This document shows, piece after piece, positions 33,102 to 42,010 of a stretch of DNA of 64,000 nucleotides. The translations under genes were made by a program, and so were the position numbers. Position 1 is the stretch's first letter. Each line of letters opens with the position of its first letter. The notes below the pieces were generated by a model. That model made no database searches. It saw only the letters and a list, made by a program, of their open reading frames with translations, and was not told the origin of the DNA. Origin of the DNA: an uncultured Steroidobacter sp. (GTDB taxonomy: Bacteria; Pseudomonadota; Gammaproteobacteria; Steroidobacterales; Steroidobacteraceae); the NCBI RefSeq assembly GCF_937958065.1, contig NZ_CALFXI010000042.1, positions 107,002 through 171,001 of the forward strand. Reading direction: 5' to 3'.

Positions 33102-33845
33102 GTGGATACGACTGCTCTGCCAAGCGCATGTTCGCACGTGCTCGTCGTCGACGAGGATACCAACGTCTGCAGCCAGCTATGCTCCTATCTCGGACAGCAC
33201 GACTTTCGAGTGACTGCGGTGAGCACTGGCAAGCAGATGCTGGAGGTCATCGCCCGCGAGGCGATCGATTTGTTGCTGCTCGAACTGCGGCTGCGCGGCG
33301 ATGACGGGTTGCGGCTGACGCGTACTTTGCGCGAGACGTCCAGAATGCCCATCGTCGTGCTGTCCGAGCTCGTCGATGAAGCAGATCGCGTCATGGGGCT
33401 CGAGCTCGGCGCGGACGATTACGTGACCAAACCTTTTTCGCTGCGCGAACTGCTGGCGCGAATCCGCGCAGTGCTGCGCCGGTCGCGGGTCGAGGCAGTG
33501 CCGCCGGGGCGTGATGAGACGCTGCGGGCATACCGCTTCGCGGGTTGGGAGCTGAATGTCCGTCTGTATCGACTGCAGTCGCCCGCTGGCCAGCAGGTCG
33601 AAATCTCGCGAGGCGAGTTCCGCCTGCTATGCGCGTTTCTTTCTTCGCCCCGTAGGATTCTGACCCGCGACCAGCTGCTGGACCTGTCGCGTCTGCACTC
33701 CACCGAGGTGTACGACCGATCGATCGACGTGCAGATCATGCGGCTGCGACGCAAGATCGAACTCGATCCGCGGGCCCCGAAGTTGATCAAGACCGAGCGT
33801 GGCGTCGGGTATTTCTTCGATGAAGACGTGAAGCAGGTGCGTTGA
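33102..33845 (+). CDS. OmpR/PhoB-family response regulator with Glu at the phosphorylation site
   Basis: 247 residues from a GTG at 33102 with AGGAG upstream. The receiver has the acidic pocket ('VLVVDEDTNV') and switch Lys ('GADDYVTKPFSLREL'), but the phospho-acceptor position is Glu61 (codon GAA 33282-33284) in 'DLLLLELRLRGDDG', where almost all relatives have Asp. The C-terminal winged helix is standard ('ILTRDQLLDLSRLHSTEVYDRSIDVQIMRLRRKIE'). No histidine kinase is adjacent. Glu may mimic the phosphorylated state, so the protein could be always active or respond to something other than a kinase. The stop overlaps the upstream extension of the MFS gene, its likely target. Confidence 0.88.
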   Translation: MDTTALPSACSHVLVVDEDTNVCSQLCSYLGQHDFRVTAVSTGKQMLEVIAREAIDLLLLELRLRGDDGLRLTRTLRETSRMPIVVLSELVDEADRVMGLELGADDYVTKPFSLRELLARIRAVLRRSRVEAVPPGRDETLRAYRFAGWELNVRLYRLQSPAGQQVEISRGEFRLLCAFLSSPRRILTRDQLLDLSRLHSTEVYDRSIDVQIMRLRRKIELDPRAPKLIKTERGVGYFFDEDVKQVR

Positions 33846-33928
33846 GCGAGCGGCCCGCTGTCATCGATATGCAGCGGGCCGCCGTGCCTCTTCGACCACA
33901 CACGCATCGGCGCCAAGGAGATCCCAGA

Positions 33929-35533
33929 GTGGATGCCGGCTCCTCGACAGGCGCCTCCCAGTCCGCCTGGCGGCCGTTCCGGCATCGGACCTTCGCGATC
34001 CTGTGGACAGCGACGGTCGTGTCCAACGTCGGCGGATGGATGTACACGGCCGCATCGGCCTGGTTGATGACGATGCTGGACGCCGATCCGTTGCTGGTGT
34101 CCCTGGTGCAAGTGGCGACCACTTTGCCGATGTTTCTTTTCGCATTGCCGGCGGGCGCACTTGCCGACATCGTCGATCGCCGCCGCTTTCTCATCAGTGC
34201 CGAGCTTTTCATCACAGTGACGTCGACGACGCTGGCGGTGTTGGTGTGGTTGGAGCTGATCACGCCGGCGACGCTTCTGTTGCTTACGTTTCTGATCGAG
34301 GCGGGCGCGGCCGCGACGGCGCCGCCATGGCAGTCGATCGTGCCGCAGCTGGTGCCGCGTGCGGACCTGTCCGAAGCGGTGGCACTGAATGGTGTCGGTG
34401 TGAACGTCAGCCGTGCAGTAGGTCCCGCGCTTGGCGCGGTTCTGATCAGCACCATCGGAATCGGTGCGCCGTTCTGGCTCAATGCCGTGAGCAATCTCGG
34501 AACCATCGGCTCACTATGGTGGTGGCGGCCGCCGCGGACGCGTCGATCGCAGCTGCCTCCGGAGCATTTCAGCAATGCACTTCGTGCCGGAATCCGGCAT
34601 GTGAGACACAACCCATCGCTGGTCGCGACCTTGGTGCGCGCCGTCGGCTTCTTCATGTTTGCGAGTTGCTACTGGGCACTGCTGCCGCTGGTCGCGCGAG
34701 TGCAGATCGGCGGCGGCGCCTCTGTCTATGGCGCTCTGCTGGCCTCGATCGGCGCCAGTGCGATCGCCTCTGCCATCGTGTTGCCACAGCTGCGCTCGAA
34801 ACTGGGTGTGAATCGTCTGGTGGCCGTGGGCTCGATCGGTACCGCGGGGGCGCTTTGCCTCTTCGCAATCGCGCGCGACGTGCCCACTGCGCTCGCGGGC
34901 AGCCTGCTCGCAGGCTTGTGCTGGCTGGTGGTGCTCTCCAGTCTGAACGTTTCGGCGCAGTTTGCCTTGCCAGAGTGGGTTCGTGGCCGCGGGCTGGCCG
35001 CCTATGTAACGATCTCTTTCGGCGGCCTGGCGCTGGGCAGTGCACTTTGGGGGGAGATTGCGCGGCTGATCGGCGTGCCGGCCGCTCTGTTGCTCGCTGC
35101 CGCGGGCCAGCTGCTGGCGATTCCACTGACGTGGCGCTGGAAGCTGCAGTCGGGCGCAGATCTTGACCTCACCCCATCCATGCATTGGCCGATGCCGGTT
35201 GCGACCGCCAATGTCGGCATCGATCAGGGACCGGTGCTCGTCATGGTCGAGTATCGGGTGGCGCAGGCGAATCGCGCGGCGCTGCTACGAGCGCTGGAGG
35301 ACCTGTCGCACGAGCGATGGCGCGACGGAGGGTATGGCTGGACCGTGTTCGAGGATGTCGTGGACAGCAATCGAATCGTGGAAACATTCTACAGCGATTC
35401 CTGGCTCGAGCACTTGCGTCAGCACGAGCGCGTGACGAACGCAGATCGTCACTTGCAGGAGAAGGTTGCAGGTCTGCTGCAGCGGCCGCCGCAGATCGTG
35501 CATCTCATGCGGTTGTCGGGCGGCCGTCGTTGA
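33929..35533 (+). CDS. MFS exporter (MFS_3 type) with C-terminal monooxygenase-like domain
   Basis: 534 residues from a GTG at 33929 with AAGGAG 8 bases upstream; a TTG at 33842 overlapping the regulator stop is the alternative. About 10-12 membrane helices occupy the first 420 residues ('PFRHRTFAILWTATVVSNVG', 'FLFALPAGALADIVDRRRFL'). The last 100 residues are soluble and read like an antibiotic-biosynthesis-monooxygenase (ABM) fold: 'VLVMVEYRVAQANRAALLRALEDL'. This architecture is known for the MFS_3 family related to enterobactin exporters. Likely exports a small molecule; tight linkage to the OmpR-type regulator suggests coregulation. Confidence 0.88.
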   Translation: MDAGSSTGASQSAWRPFRHRTFAILWTATVVSNVGGWMYTAASAWLMTMLDADPLLVSLVQVATTLPMFLFALPAGALADIVDRRRFLISAELFITVTSTTLAVLVWLELITPATLLLLTFLIEAGAAATAPPWQSIVPQLVPRADLSEAVALNGVGVNVSRAVGPALGAVLISTIGIGAPFWLNAVSNLGTIGSLWWWRPPRTRRSQLPPEHFSNALRAGIRHVRHNPSLVATLVRAVGFFMFASCYWALLPLVARVQIGGGASVYGALLASIGASAIASAIVLPQLRSKLGVNRLVAVGSIGTAGALCLFAIARDVPTALAGSLLAGLCWLVVLSSLNVSAQFALPEWVRGRGLAAYVTISFGGLALGSALWGEIARLIGVPAALLLAAAGQLLAIPLTWRWKLQSGADLDLTPSMHWPMPVATANVGIDQGPVLVMVEYRVAQANRAALLRALEDLSHERWRDGGYGWTVFEDVVDSNRIVETFYSDSWLEHLRQHERVTNADRHLQEKVAGLLQRPPQIVHLMRLSGGRR

Positions 35534-35680
35534 CCGGTCTCATCTGCGATCGAGCTGGCAAAGGTCGTTCGAGGTGCTCGCGCTCGTCGAGCGTCGATAC
35601 GATCTGCCAGCTGCTGCCGGCAAGCCGTATGAGTTGCTTTTGTGAGAGCCGGCGCGCGACTTGCCGCTGCATGTTTCTCG

Positions 35681-36319
35681 TCACAGATCGAGGATGCCGC
35701 GCTTCAGCGCGATCGTGACTGCATGAGTGCGGTCGGTGGCATCGAGCTTGGGGAGGATGCTCTTCATGTGCGCTTTGACCGTCTCTTCGGAAATCGCCAG
35801 CTCACCGGCGATGATCTTGTTCGACTTGCCGGCCGCCACGCGCCGCAGAACTTCGATTTCGCGCCCGGTGAGCTGGTCGTCGGCGATGTGCTCGGCGATC
35901 TCGGTCGCGATCTGCGGCGGCACCCAACGCTTGCCGGAGTGGACGACGCGGATGGTCTCGATCAGTTCCTTGCGCACCAGGCTCTTGAGCAGGTATCCGG
36001 CCGCTCCGGCCTTGAGCGCGGCAGCTGCCTGTACATCGCCCGCATATGTGGTCAACGCCACGATCCGAGCGTTCGGAAATTCGGCACGGATCGCGGTGAT
36101 CGCGTCGATACCGCTCATATCCGGCATGCGCAGATCCATGAGTGTGACGTCCGGTCGCAGACGTCGGAAGCTCTCGACGGCTTCGCGTCCGTTGCTGGCT
36201 TGTGCCACCAGCTCCATGTCTGGCTCGCTCTCGAGCACCGCCGCGATGCCTTCACGCAGCAGTTGATGATCGTCGACCGTAAGGATGCGAATCGCCGCGG
36301 ACTGCCGCACGAGCTTCAT
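35681..36319 (-). CDS. NarL/FixJ-family response regulator (LuxR-type output)
   Basis: 212 residues from the ATG at 36319 with GGGGGATT upstream. Complete receiver: 'ILTVDDHQLLREGI' acidic pair, 'DVTLMDLRMPDMSG' phospho-Asp, 'IVALTTY' Thr and 'GAAGYLLKSL' Lys. The LuxR helix-turn-helix is 'LTGREIEVLRRVAAGKSNKIIAGELAISEETVKAHM'. Divergently transcribed from a propeller histidine kinase with HisKA_3, the kinase type that pairs with NarL regulators, so the two are very likely partners. Confidence 0.93.
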   Translation of the reverse strand: MKLVRQSAAIRILTVDDHQLLREGIAAVLESEPDMELVAQASNGREAVESFRRLRPDVTLMDLRMPDMSGIDAITAIRAEFPNARIVALTTYAGDVQAAAALKAGAAGYLLKSLVRKELIETIRVVHSGKRWVPPQIATEIAEHIADDQLTGREIEVLRRVAAGKSNKIIAGELAISEETVKAHMKSILPKLDATDRTHAVTIALKRGILDL

Positions 36320-36437
36320 GGCATCAATCCCCCTACCGAAGTCGTATGCCCCGCGACTCCGGCTGCATCTGTCGTGGTTCAGCACAGCATACGCGGCGGT
36401 GACGGTACTGACGACCCGACGGACGTCGTGAGAAGTT

Positions 36438-36461
36438 TACCGAACGGCGGGAAGCTCGGTA
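36438..36461. promoter_or_regulatory. Inverted repeat between the regulator and kinase genes
   Basis: TACCGA - 12 bases - TCGGTA (36438-36443 with 36456-36461) in the middle of the 240-base divergent intergenic region. A NarL-type site is plausible, but the short arms could arise by chance. Confidence 0.3.
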
Positions 36462-36559
36462 TTACCGCGCCCAACAGCGATTTCTCGATGGGTGGACGCG
36501 CGAGATAGCGTGGCTCACAATCGCTCGCGTTTACGCGGGTGAATGCGCGGCCTCCGCAG

Positions 36560-39500
36560 ATGAAAGCAAAATCGCTTCTCGGGCTCGCAGCACTGCTGGT
36601 GTGCTTCGAGGTTGCGTCGCAGACGCGCAATCTGAGCCTGCATCAGCTGAATCATCGTGTGTTCACGCCGATGGATGGTGCACCCACCGACATCGTCGCG
36701 CTTGCCCAGACTGGCGACGGCACGCTCTGGATGGGCGGGCGCACCGGTCTCGCTCGTTTCGACGGCGTACGCTTCGTGGCGTATCCCGGCCGCTCGGAAG
36801 AGGCACTACATCAGACGAATGTTTCCGCGCTCTTCGCCGCGCCTGACGGAAGCTTGTGGATCGGCTTTCGGCCCGCGGGCGTTGCCGTGCTCAAGAATGG
36901 TCACGTCACTCATTACGGAGAGAACGACGGCTTGCCTGGAGGCTCCATCCAGCAGATTGCGCTGGATCGGGACGGCTCCATCTGGGTCGCGGCGCGTCGT
37001 GGCATCGCTCATTTCGAGCATGGGCGCTGGACCGAAGTCGTGGGCGAGTCGGAGCTGAGCTCGCCTTTTGGCGTGCTGGTCGATCGGGCCGGAACGCTTT
37101 GGGTCGCCAGCCTCGACGGACTGTACGCGCGCGCTGTCGGAGAGAAACATTTCCGGCAGATCGACGACAGGCGGTATTTCGGGCCGCGCGGCCTGCTTTT
37201 GACTGCAGACTCCGACGGCAAGATCTGGGCCGCCGCGGGCCAGGAGGTCATCGCTATCGATCCGACGCGGAGTCCATCGCCAGCCTCCATCACGCTGCCT
37301 GGCATGGCGGGTGGACCGCTGCTGCCGGATGCGAATGGCGGCCTGTGGGCAACGGATCCCACCGAAAACAACTTACTGCGCGTCACCTCCGACGATCTGG
37401 CGCGAATCGGCGAGCCCGGGGCCGCGATCGCGCATCCGCAGAGCTTTTCGCGCGCGGAAGGACTGAGCAAAGGCGTTGTGAACGCTCTTTTGGAGGATCG
37501 CGAGGGCAACATCTGGGTCGCCACCAGCACTGCGTTGCATCGCTTCAGCCGCAGCAACGTCGTGCACGATATCGTCACACCATGCCCGACCAACAGCTTG
37601 CATGCGCCCGCATTCGCTGCAGGAGACAGTGGTGCGCTATGGGTCACGTGCGGCGGAGAGTCCGAAGGATATCTCGCTGAGATACGCGACAGCGACATAG
37701 TGAACAATCGGAGGACAGAGCTCTTCAGCGTGGCGTACCGAGACCGCGAGGGGACGGTGTGGTTCGGCGGACGGACGGTACTCGCGCACCTGGAGGCTGG
37801 TCGGATCGTCGCGACACCGCTGCCTGCCCATTTGCACGGTCGCCCCATTCAAGCGTTGCTGCGCGATAACAGGGGCGGCCTGTGGGTCTCCGTATCGCGA
37901 AGGAGCACCTACTATGTCGTCGGCGAAGCGTGGATCGAAAACGACAATCTGCCGCTGCCGCGCGAGCCTGCCTACGTTGAATCTGCCGACGAGAATGGCG
38001 TGCTCTGGTTCGGTTACCCGAACAACCGTATCGCGCGGATCGAAGGTCGCGATGCGCAGCTGCTCGGCGCGGAGCAGGGACTGCAGGTCGGCAACATACT
38101 GGCAATACTTGCACAGGACGATGAGGTCTGGGTCGGTGGCGAGCTCGGCTTCGCACGTTTCGACGGCAAGCGGTTCGTGCAGATACGCAACAGCTCGGAC
38201 CAAACATTTCGTGGAGTCTCCGGCATCGTCAAGTCGCGCAACGGAGATCTATGGCTGAACGGTGCCGCCGGCATTTCACACATCGCGCGCGCAGAGCTCG
38301 ATCAGCTGGCACGCAATCCGGCACATCGCGTGCAATCCGAAACGTTCGATTATCTGGATGGCGTGCCAGGTACGGCCATGCAACTGCGCCCGCAGCCCTC
38401 CGCAGTGGAGACGACTGACGGGCGCATATGGTTCGCGATGACGAGCGGCCTCGTATCGATCGACCCGTCGCAACTTGCGCGCAACACTCTTCCGCCGCCG
38501 GTGACGATCTGGGCGCTGACCAGCGGGAATGAGCGATACCCCAACGTCGGCACTGCCTTGCAGCTGCCAGTCCACACGAGCGAGGTGCAGATCGAATACA
38601 GCGCCGGAAGTCTGACCGTGCCGGAGCGCGTGCATTTTCGCTATCGACTCGAGGGCCTGGATCGTGACTGGCAAGACGTGGGAAGCCGGCGCGAGGCGCT
38701 GTACACGAATCTCGGCCCCGGGAATTATCGCTTCCGCGTCATCGCATCCAACAACGACGGCGTCTGGAACGAGACTGGCGCGGCGCTCGCGTTCACCATC
38801 GCCCCGACGTTCTATCAGACACGATGGTTCTATGCGTTGTGCGTGCTGGCTTGCGTAGCTACTCTCGCCGTGTTGTACAGGTTACGAATGCGGCGGGTTG
38901 CCGCGCAGATCAGCGAACGTCTGGAGGCGCGCCTTGCAGAGCGCGAACGGATTGCACGGGAACTGCACGACACGCTGCTACAGGGCATGCAGGGACTCAT
39001 CTGGCGCTTCCAGGCGGCCGCCATGCGTATTCCGCCCGATGAGCCCGCGCGGCAGCTCATGGAGCAGTCGCTGGATCGCGCAGACAGGCTGCTGATCGAG
39101 AGTCGAGACAAGGTCAAGGATCTGCGCCCCGCGGCGCGCGATGTCGCCGAGCTGACGCAGGCGCTCGCTGAGGAAGGGGAAGAACTCGCGCAGCTACATC
39201 ACGTGAAGTTCCGGCTCACCAGCTACGGCACCCGCCACGAGCTGCATCCGATCGTGCGCGAAGAAGGATTCATGATCGCACGCGAGGCATTGACGAACGC
39301 GTTTCGGCACGCTGGCGCCAGCACGATCGAAATCAGGGTGGCTTACAGCCTTGGAGGATTGAACGTCCGCGTACGTGACGATGGTAAAGGGATCAGCTCC
39401 GATGTGATGGAGGCGGGCGGCCGGCCCGGGCACTTCGGACTGGCCGGAATGCGGGAGCGGGCCAGGAAGCTCGGCGCGCATCTGGAAGTCTGGAGCAGAC

Positions 39501-39622
39501 CCTCGGGCGGCACGGAATTGGATCTACGAGTGCCCGCGAAGGTCGCCTACAGAGCGCCGCAGGCGGGGAGGTCGAGAGTGCGTGCATGGCTCGCAGTCTT
39601 CGGTTCGGTTCACGAGAATTGA
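36560..39622 (+). CDS. Propeller-domain sensor histidine kinase (Reg_prop, Y_Y_Y, HisKA_3)
   Basis: 1020 residues from ATG 36560 (GTG 36539 also possible), starting with a signal peptide. Periplasmic part: two-component-regulator propeller repeats such as 'GTLWMGGRTGLARFDG' and 'GSIWVAARRGIAHFEHG' over residues 40-650, then the Y_Y_Y domain ('FRYRLEGLDRDWQDVGSRREALYTNLGPGNYRFRV'). One membrane helix near 757-775 leads to HisKA_3 with phospho-acceptor His803 in 'RIARELHDTLLQGMQG' and a HATPase domain ('EALTNAFRHAG', 'DDGKGI', 'GHFGLAGMRERA'). Many such kinases sense carbohydrate or polysaccharide fragments. It is in the same reading frame as the TonB receptor downstream, separated only by TGA and three codons. 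Confidence 0.92.
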   Translation: MKAKSLLGLAALLVCFEVASQTRNLSLHQLNHRVFTPMDGAPTDIVALAQTGDGTLWMGGRTGLARFDGVRFVAYPGRSEEALHQTNVSALFAAPDGSLWIGFRPAGVAVLKNGHVTHYGENDGLPGGSIQQIALDRDGSIWVAARRGIAHFEHGRWTEVVGESELSSPFGVLVDRAGTLWVASLDGLYARAVGEKHFRQIDDRRYFGPRGLLLTADSDGKIWAAAGQEVIAIDPTRSPSPASITLPGMAGGPLLPDANGGLWATDPTENNLLRVTSDDLARIGEPGAAIAHPQSFSRAEGLSKGVVNALLEDREGNIWVATSTALHRFSRSNVVHDIVTPCPTNSLHAPAFAAGDSGALWVTCGGESEGYLAEIRDSDIVNNRRTELFSVAYRDREGTVWFGGRTVLAHLEAGRIVATPLPAHLHGRPIQALLRDNRGGLWVSVSRRSTYYVVGEAWIENDNLPLPREPAYVESADENGVLWFGYPNNRIARIEGRDAQLLGAEQGLQVGNILAILAQDDEVWVGGELGFARFDGKRFVQIRNSSDQTFRGVSGIVKSRNGDLWLNGAAGISHIARAELDQLARNPAHRVQSETFDYLDGVPGTAMQLRPQPSAVETTDGRIWFAMTSGLVSIDPSQLARNTLPPPVTIWALTSGNERYPNVGTALQLPVHTSEVQIEYSAGSLTVPERVHFRYRLEGLDRDWQDVGSRREALYTNLGPGNYRFRVIASNNDGVWNETGAALAFTIAPTFYQTRWFYALCVLACVATLAVLYRLRMRRVAAQISERLEARLAERERIARELHDTLLQGMQGLIWRFQAAAMRIPPDEPARQLMEQSLDRADRLLIESRDKVKDLRPAARDVAELTQALAEEGEELAQLHHVKFRLTSYGTRHELHPIVREEGFMIAREALTNAFRHAGASTIEIRVAYSLGGLNVRVRDDGKGISSDVMEAGGRPGHFGLAGMRERARKLGAHLEVWSRPSGGTELDLRVPAKVAYRAPQAGRSRVRAWLAVFGSVHEN

Positions 39623-39631
39623 GGGCATGCC

Positions 39632-41761
39632 ATGCCGCCCGAAGTCCCGCCGACGCTGGAGGAGGTCATAGTCACGGCCGATCGTCGCGGTAGTTTCAGC
39701 GCGGATCTGGTGCGTGCGGGTAGCTTTCGAGGGGCTCGTCAGCTCGATACGCCGTTGACGATCAACGTCATCCCGGATGCGCTGATTCGCTCGCAGCAGG
39801 CACAGGGACTGCTCGACGCTCTGCGCAACACCGCCGGCGTCAGTCCATCCCAGACCTCGACCACGGTCTACACCAACATCGATATCCGCGGCATCAACGT
39901 CGAGAATCGCAGCAACTATCGATTGAACGGCATTCTGCCCATCGTCAATCTGGTCGACCTGCCGCTCGAGGACAAGGATCGGGTAGAAGTGCTGAAAGGC
40001 GCTTCGGCGTTGTATTACGGCTTTACCACGCCCGCGGGCATCGTCAATCTCACGATGAAGCGTCCGACACCGGAGCCCTACGTTGCCGCAACTCTGTTCG
40101 GCAACGGCTACGGCGCGGTCGGTGGGCACATCGACGCTGCGAACACCTGGGGACGTTTCGGAACGCGAGTCAATGCGCTTCATGGCGAGGTGGACCCAGG
40201 TATCGATCACACGCGTGGATACCGCTCGCTACTCGCCGCAGCCATCGACTTCCGTGCGAGCGACAATCTCACTCTGACTCTGGATTGGGAGCATATCGTC
40301 AAGCGCGTGAACGAGCCTGGCGTGTTCCGCTACGTGAGGGTCCCCGCGCCGACGCCGACCGATCTTTATCCCGCTTTGCAATTGCCGCCGCTGCTCGATG
40401 CCACCAGCAACTTCGGGCCGGACTGGGCGTCCAATCGTGCCGAAGAGCGTAATGTTCTGGCGACCGTGAGTTGGAAGATCTCGCCGGCGTGGGCGCTCTC
40501 CCTGAGCTACGGGAACTCGCACCTCGTGCGCGACCGTCACTTCAACACGATCGATCTCGACCAGTACGGCCCGGACACCAACGGCGACGGTCGGCTCAGC
40601 ATCAACCTGCAACCTGGCGCGAACTTCGAGAACGACAACTATCGCGCCGAGCTCGCAGGTGCAGTGAAGCTCGGCTTCACGGAACACGAGTTGTTAGTTG
40701 GCGTTACGCAGAACATCCGCTACGGCTTTACGGCGACGAGCGTTCCGGCCACGTGTCCCGGTCCCACCCCGACGGCGCCACGCGTGACGTGCAGACAGAA
40801 CATTTTCCATCCTGTCGACATACCCGAGACTGCGTTCCCACCGCGCAAGGGCACACGCACGCGCATCGAGGATCTCGGCTATTACCTGTTTGATCGCATC
40901 CGGATCACCGGATGGCTGCAGGTGCTCGCCGGCGTGCGCAAGGTCGACTACAGCGAGCGGAATCTGGACACCGGCGAGCTCACATTCGCGGAGCAACCGA
41001 CCACAGTCTCCTATGGCGTGATCCTGCAACCGCGGGGCTGGATCAGTCTCTATGGCACCTACATCGAGGGGCTCGAATCGACGCCCGCTGCTCCGCTGTC
41101 CGCGGCCAATGCCGGATCGACCGTCCCTGCGACGAACAGCACGCAAGTGGAGGCGGGGATCAAGCTGGAGCCGCGACCTGGACTGCTGGTGCAGGCAGCG
41201 CTGTTCGAGATCGAGCGCGGCTCCGCCTTCGTCAATGCTGCGAACGTGTATGTGCTCGACGGTCGCGCGCGTTTCCGCGGCGCCGAGCTCAGCGTGACCG
41301 GCGAGCTGACGCCTAACTGGTCGTTGTATGCGACCACGCAGTTCCTGGATGCGAAACAGGTCTCTGGCGCGCAGACACAAATCACCACGGACCCGGACAC
41401 GGGAAGGGTGACTGTCGAGCCGACAGTCGTCGGGCGAAAAATCGAGAACACCCCGGAGCGAACCGTGTCGCTCGCGACCGAGTACCGGTTCGAGCGCGGC
41501 CTGCCGGGACTGAGCGTGAACGCCGCGGCCTACTATGTCAGCGAGCGCGCGGTGAATCCGCTGAATCAGGTGTTCATCGCGGGCTATACCTTGTTCGACC
41601 TCGGCGCTTCCTTCACCACTGCGCTGCGCGACACGGAGCTCACCGTGCAGCTGACTGCCCAGAACGTCGCGGGCAAGAAGTATTTCTCGTCGACGGGTGG
41701 AAACATCATCGCGCAGGGCCCGCCTCGCGTGATCAAGTTCTCGATCAGCACCCGATTCTGA
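39632..41761 (+). CDS. TonB-dependent receptor (siderophore type) without an evident signal peptide
   Basis: 709 residues. The N-terminus 'MPPEVPPTLEEVIVTADRRG' goes straight into the TonB-box-like segment and plug ('NTAGVSPSQTSTTVYTNIDIRGI', 'DRVEVLKGASALYYGFTTPAGIVN'), and the barrel ends in 'IKFSISTRF' with the C-terminal Phe. The plug sequence is like FecA/FhuA-class receptors. No signal peptide precedes the ATG at 39632. Reading upstream in the same frame through the kinase's TGA gives 'VRAWLAVFGSVHEN', stop, 'GHA', then the Met: a signal-like stretch from a GTG at 39578 with GGGGAGG upstream. Either the leader is interrupted by a nonsense codon, or the gene is mis-started or broken. Confidence 0.8.
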   Translation: MPPEVPPTLEEVIVTADRRGSFSADLVRAGSFRGARQLDTPLTINVIPDALIRSQQAQGLLDALRNTAGVSPSQTSTTVYTNIDIRGINVENRSNYRLNGILPIVNLVDLPLEDKDRVEVLKGASALYYGFTTPAGIVNLTMKRPTPEPYVAATLFGNGYGAVGGHIDAANTWGRFGTRVNALHGEVDPGIDHTRGYRSLLAAAIDFRASDNLTLTLDWEHIVKRVNEPGVFRYVRVPAPTPTDLYPALQLPPLLDATSNFGPDWASNRAEERNVLATVSWKISPAWALSLSYGNSHLVRDRHFNTIDLDQYGPDTNGDGRLSINLQPGANFENDNYRAELAGAVKLGFTEHELLVGVTQNIRYGFTATSVPATCPGPTPTAPRVTCRQNIFHPVDIPETAFPPRKGTRTRIEDLGYYLFDRIRITGWLQVLAGVRKVDYSERNLDTGELTFAEQPTTVSYGVILQPRGWISLYGTYIEGLESTPAAPLSAANAGSTVPATNSTQVEAGIKLEPRPGLLVQAALFEIERGSAFVNAANVYVLDGRARFRGAELSVTGELTPNWSLYATTQFLDAKQVSGAQTQITTDPDTGRVTVEPTVVGRKIENTPERTVSLATEYRFERGLPGLSVNAAAYYVSERAVNPLNQVFIAGYTLFDLGASFTTALRDTELTVQLTAQNVAGKKYFSSTGGNIIAQGPPRVIKFSISTRF

Positions 41762-42010
41762 GACTGACCTGCTGTCAGACCGGTTCCCGCGCAAGCGAGC
41801 AGCCGACCTGTCGATCTGCCTTGGGCAGCTCATCACTCGAAAGAGTAGTGGCCGCGTACTCCGAAAGGGTGTTGCATGTCGCCGGCACGCGCAGCGCGCT
41901 GCGCCTCGGTGCCGCTCATGACACAAAAGAGTGGCGTCTGCGTCCCCAGGATTGGTGATGAGAGTCGGCCGGCCGAGGTTCAACCTGAGCTTCCTGATGA
42001 AGGGGGCTTT

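Noticed and set aside
41764..41781. CTGAC / GTCAG hairpin after the second TonB receptor as a terminator
   Set aside because: Stem of five base pairs with no T run is too weak to call.
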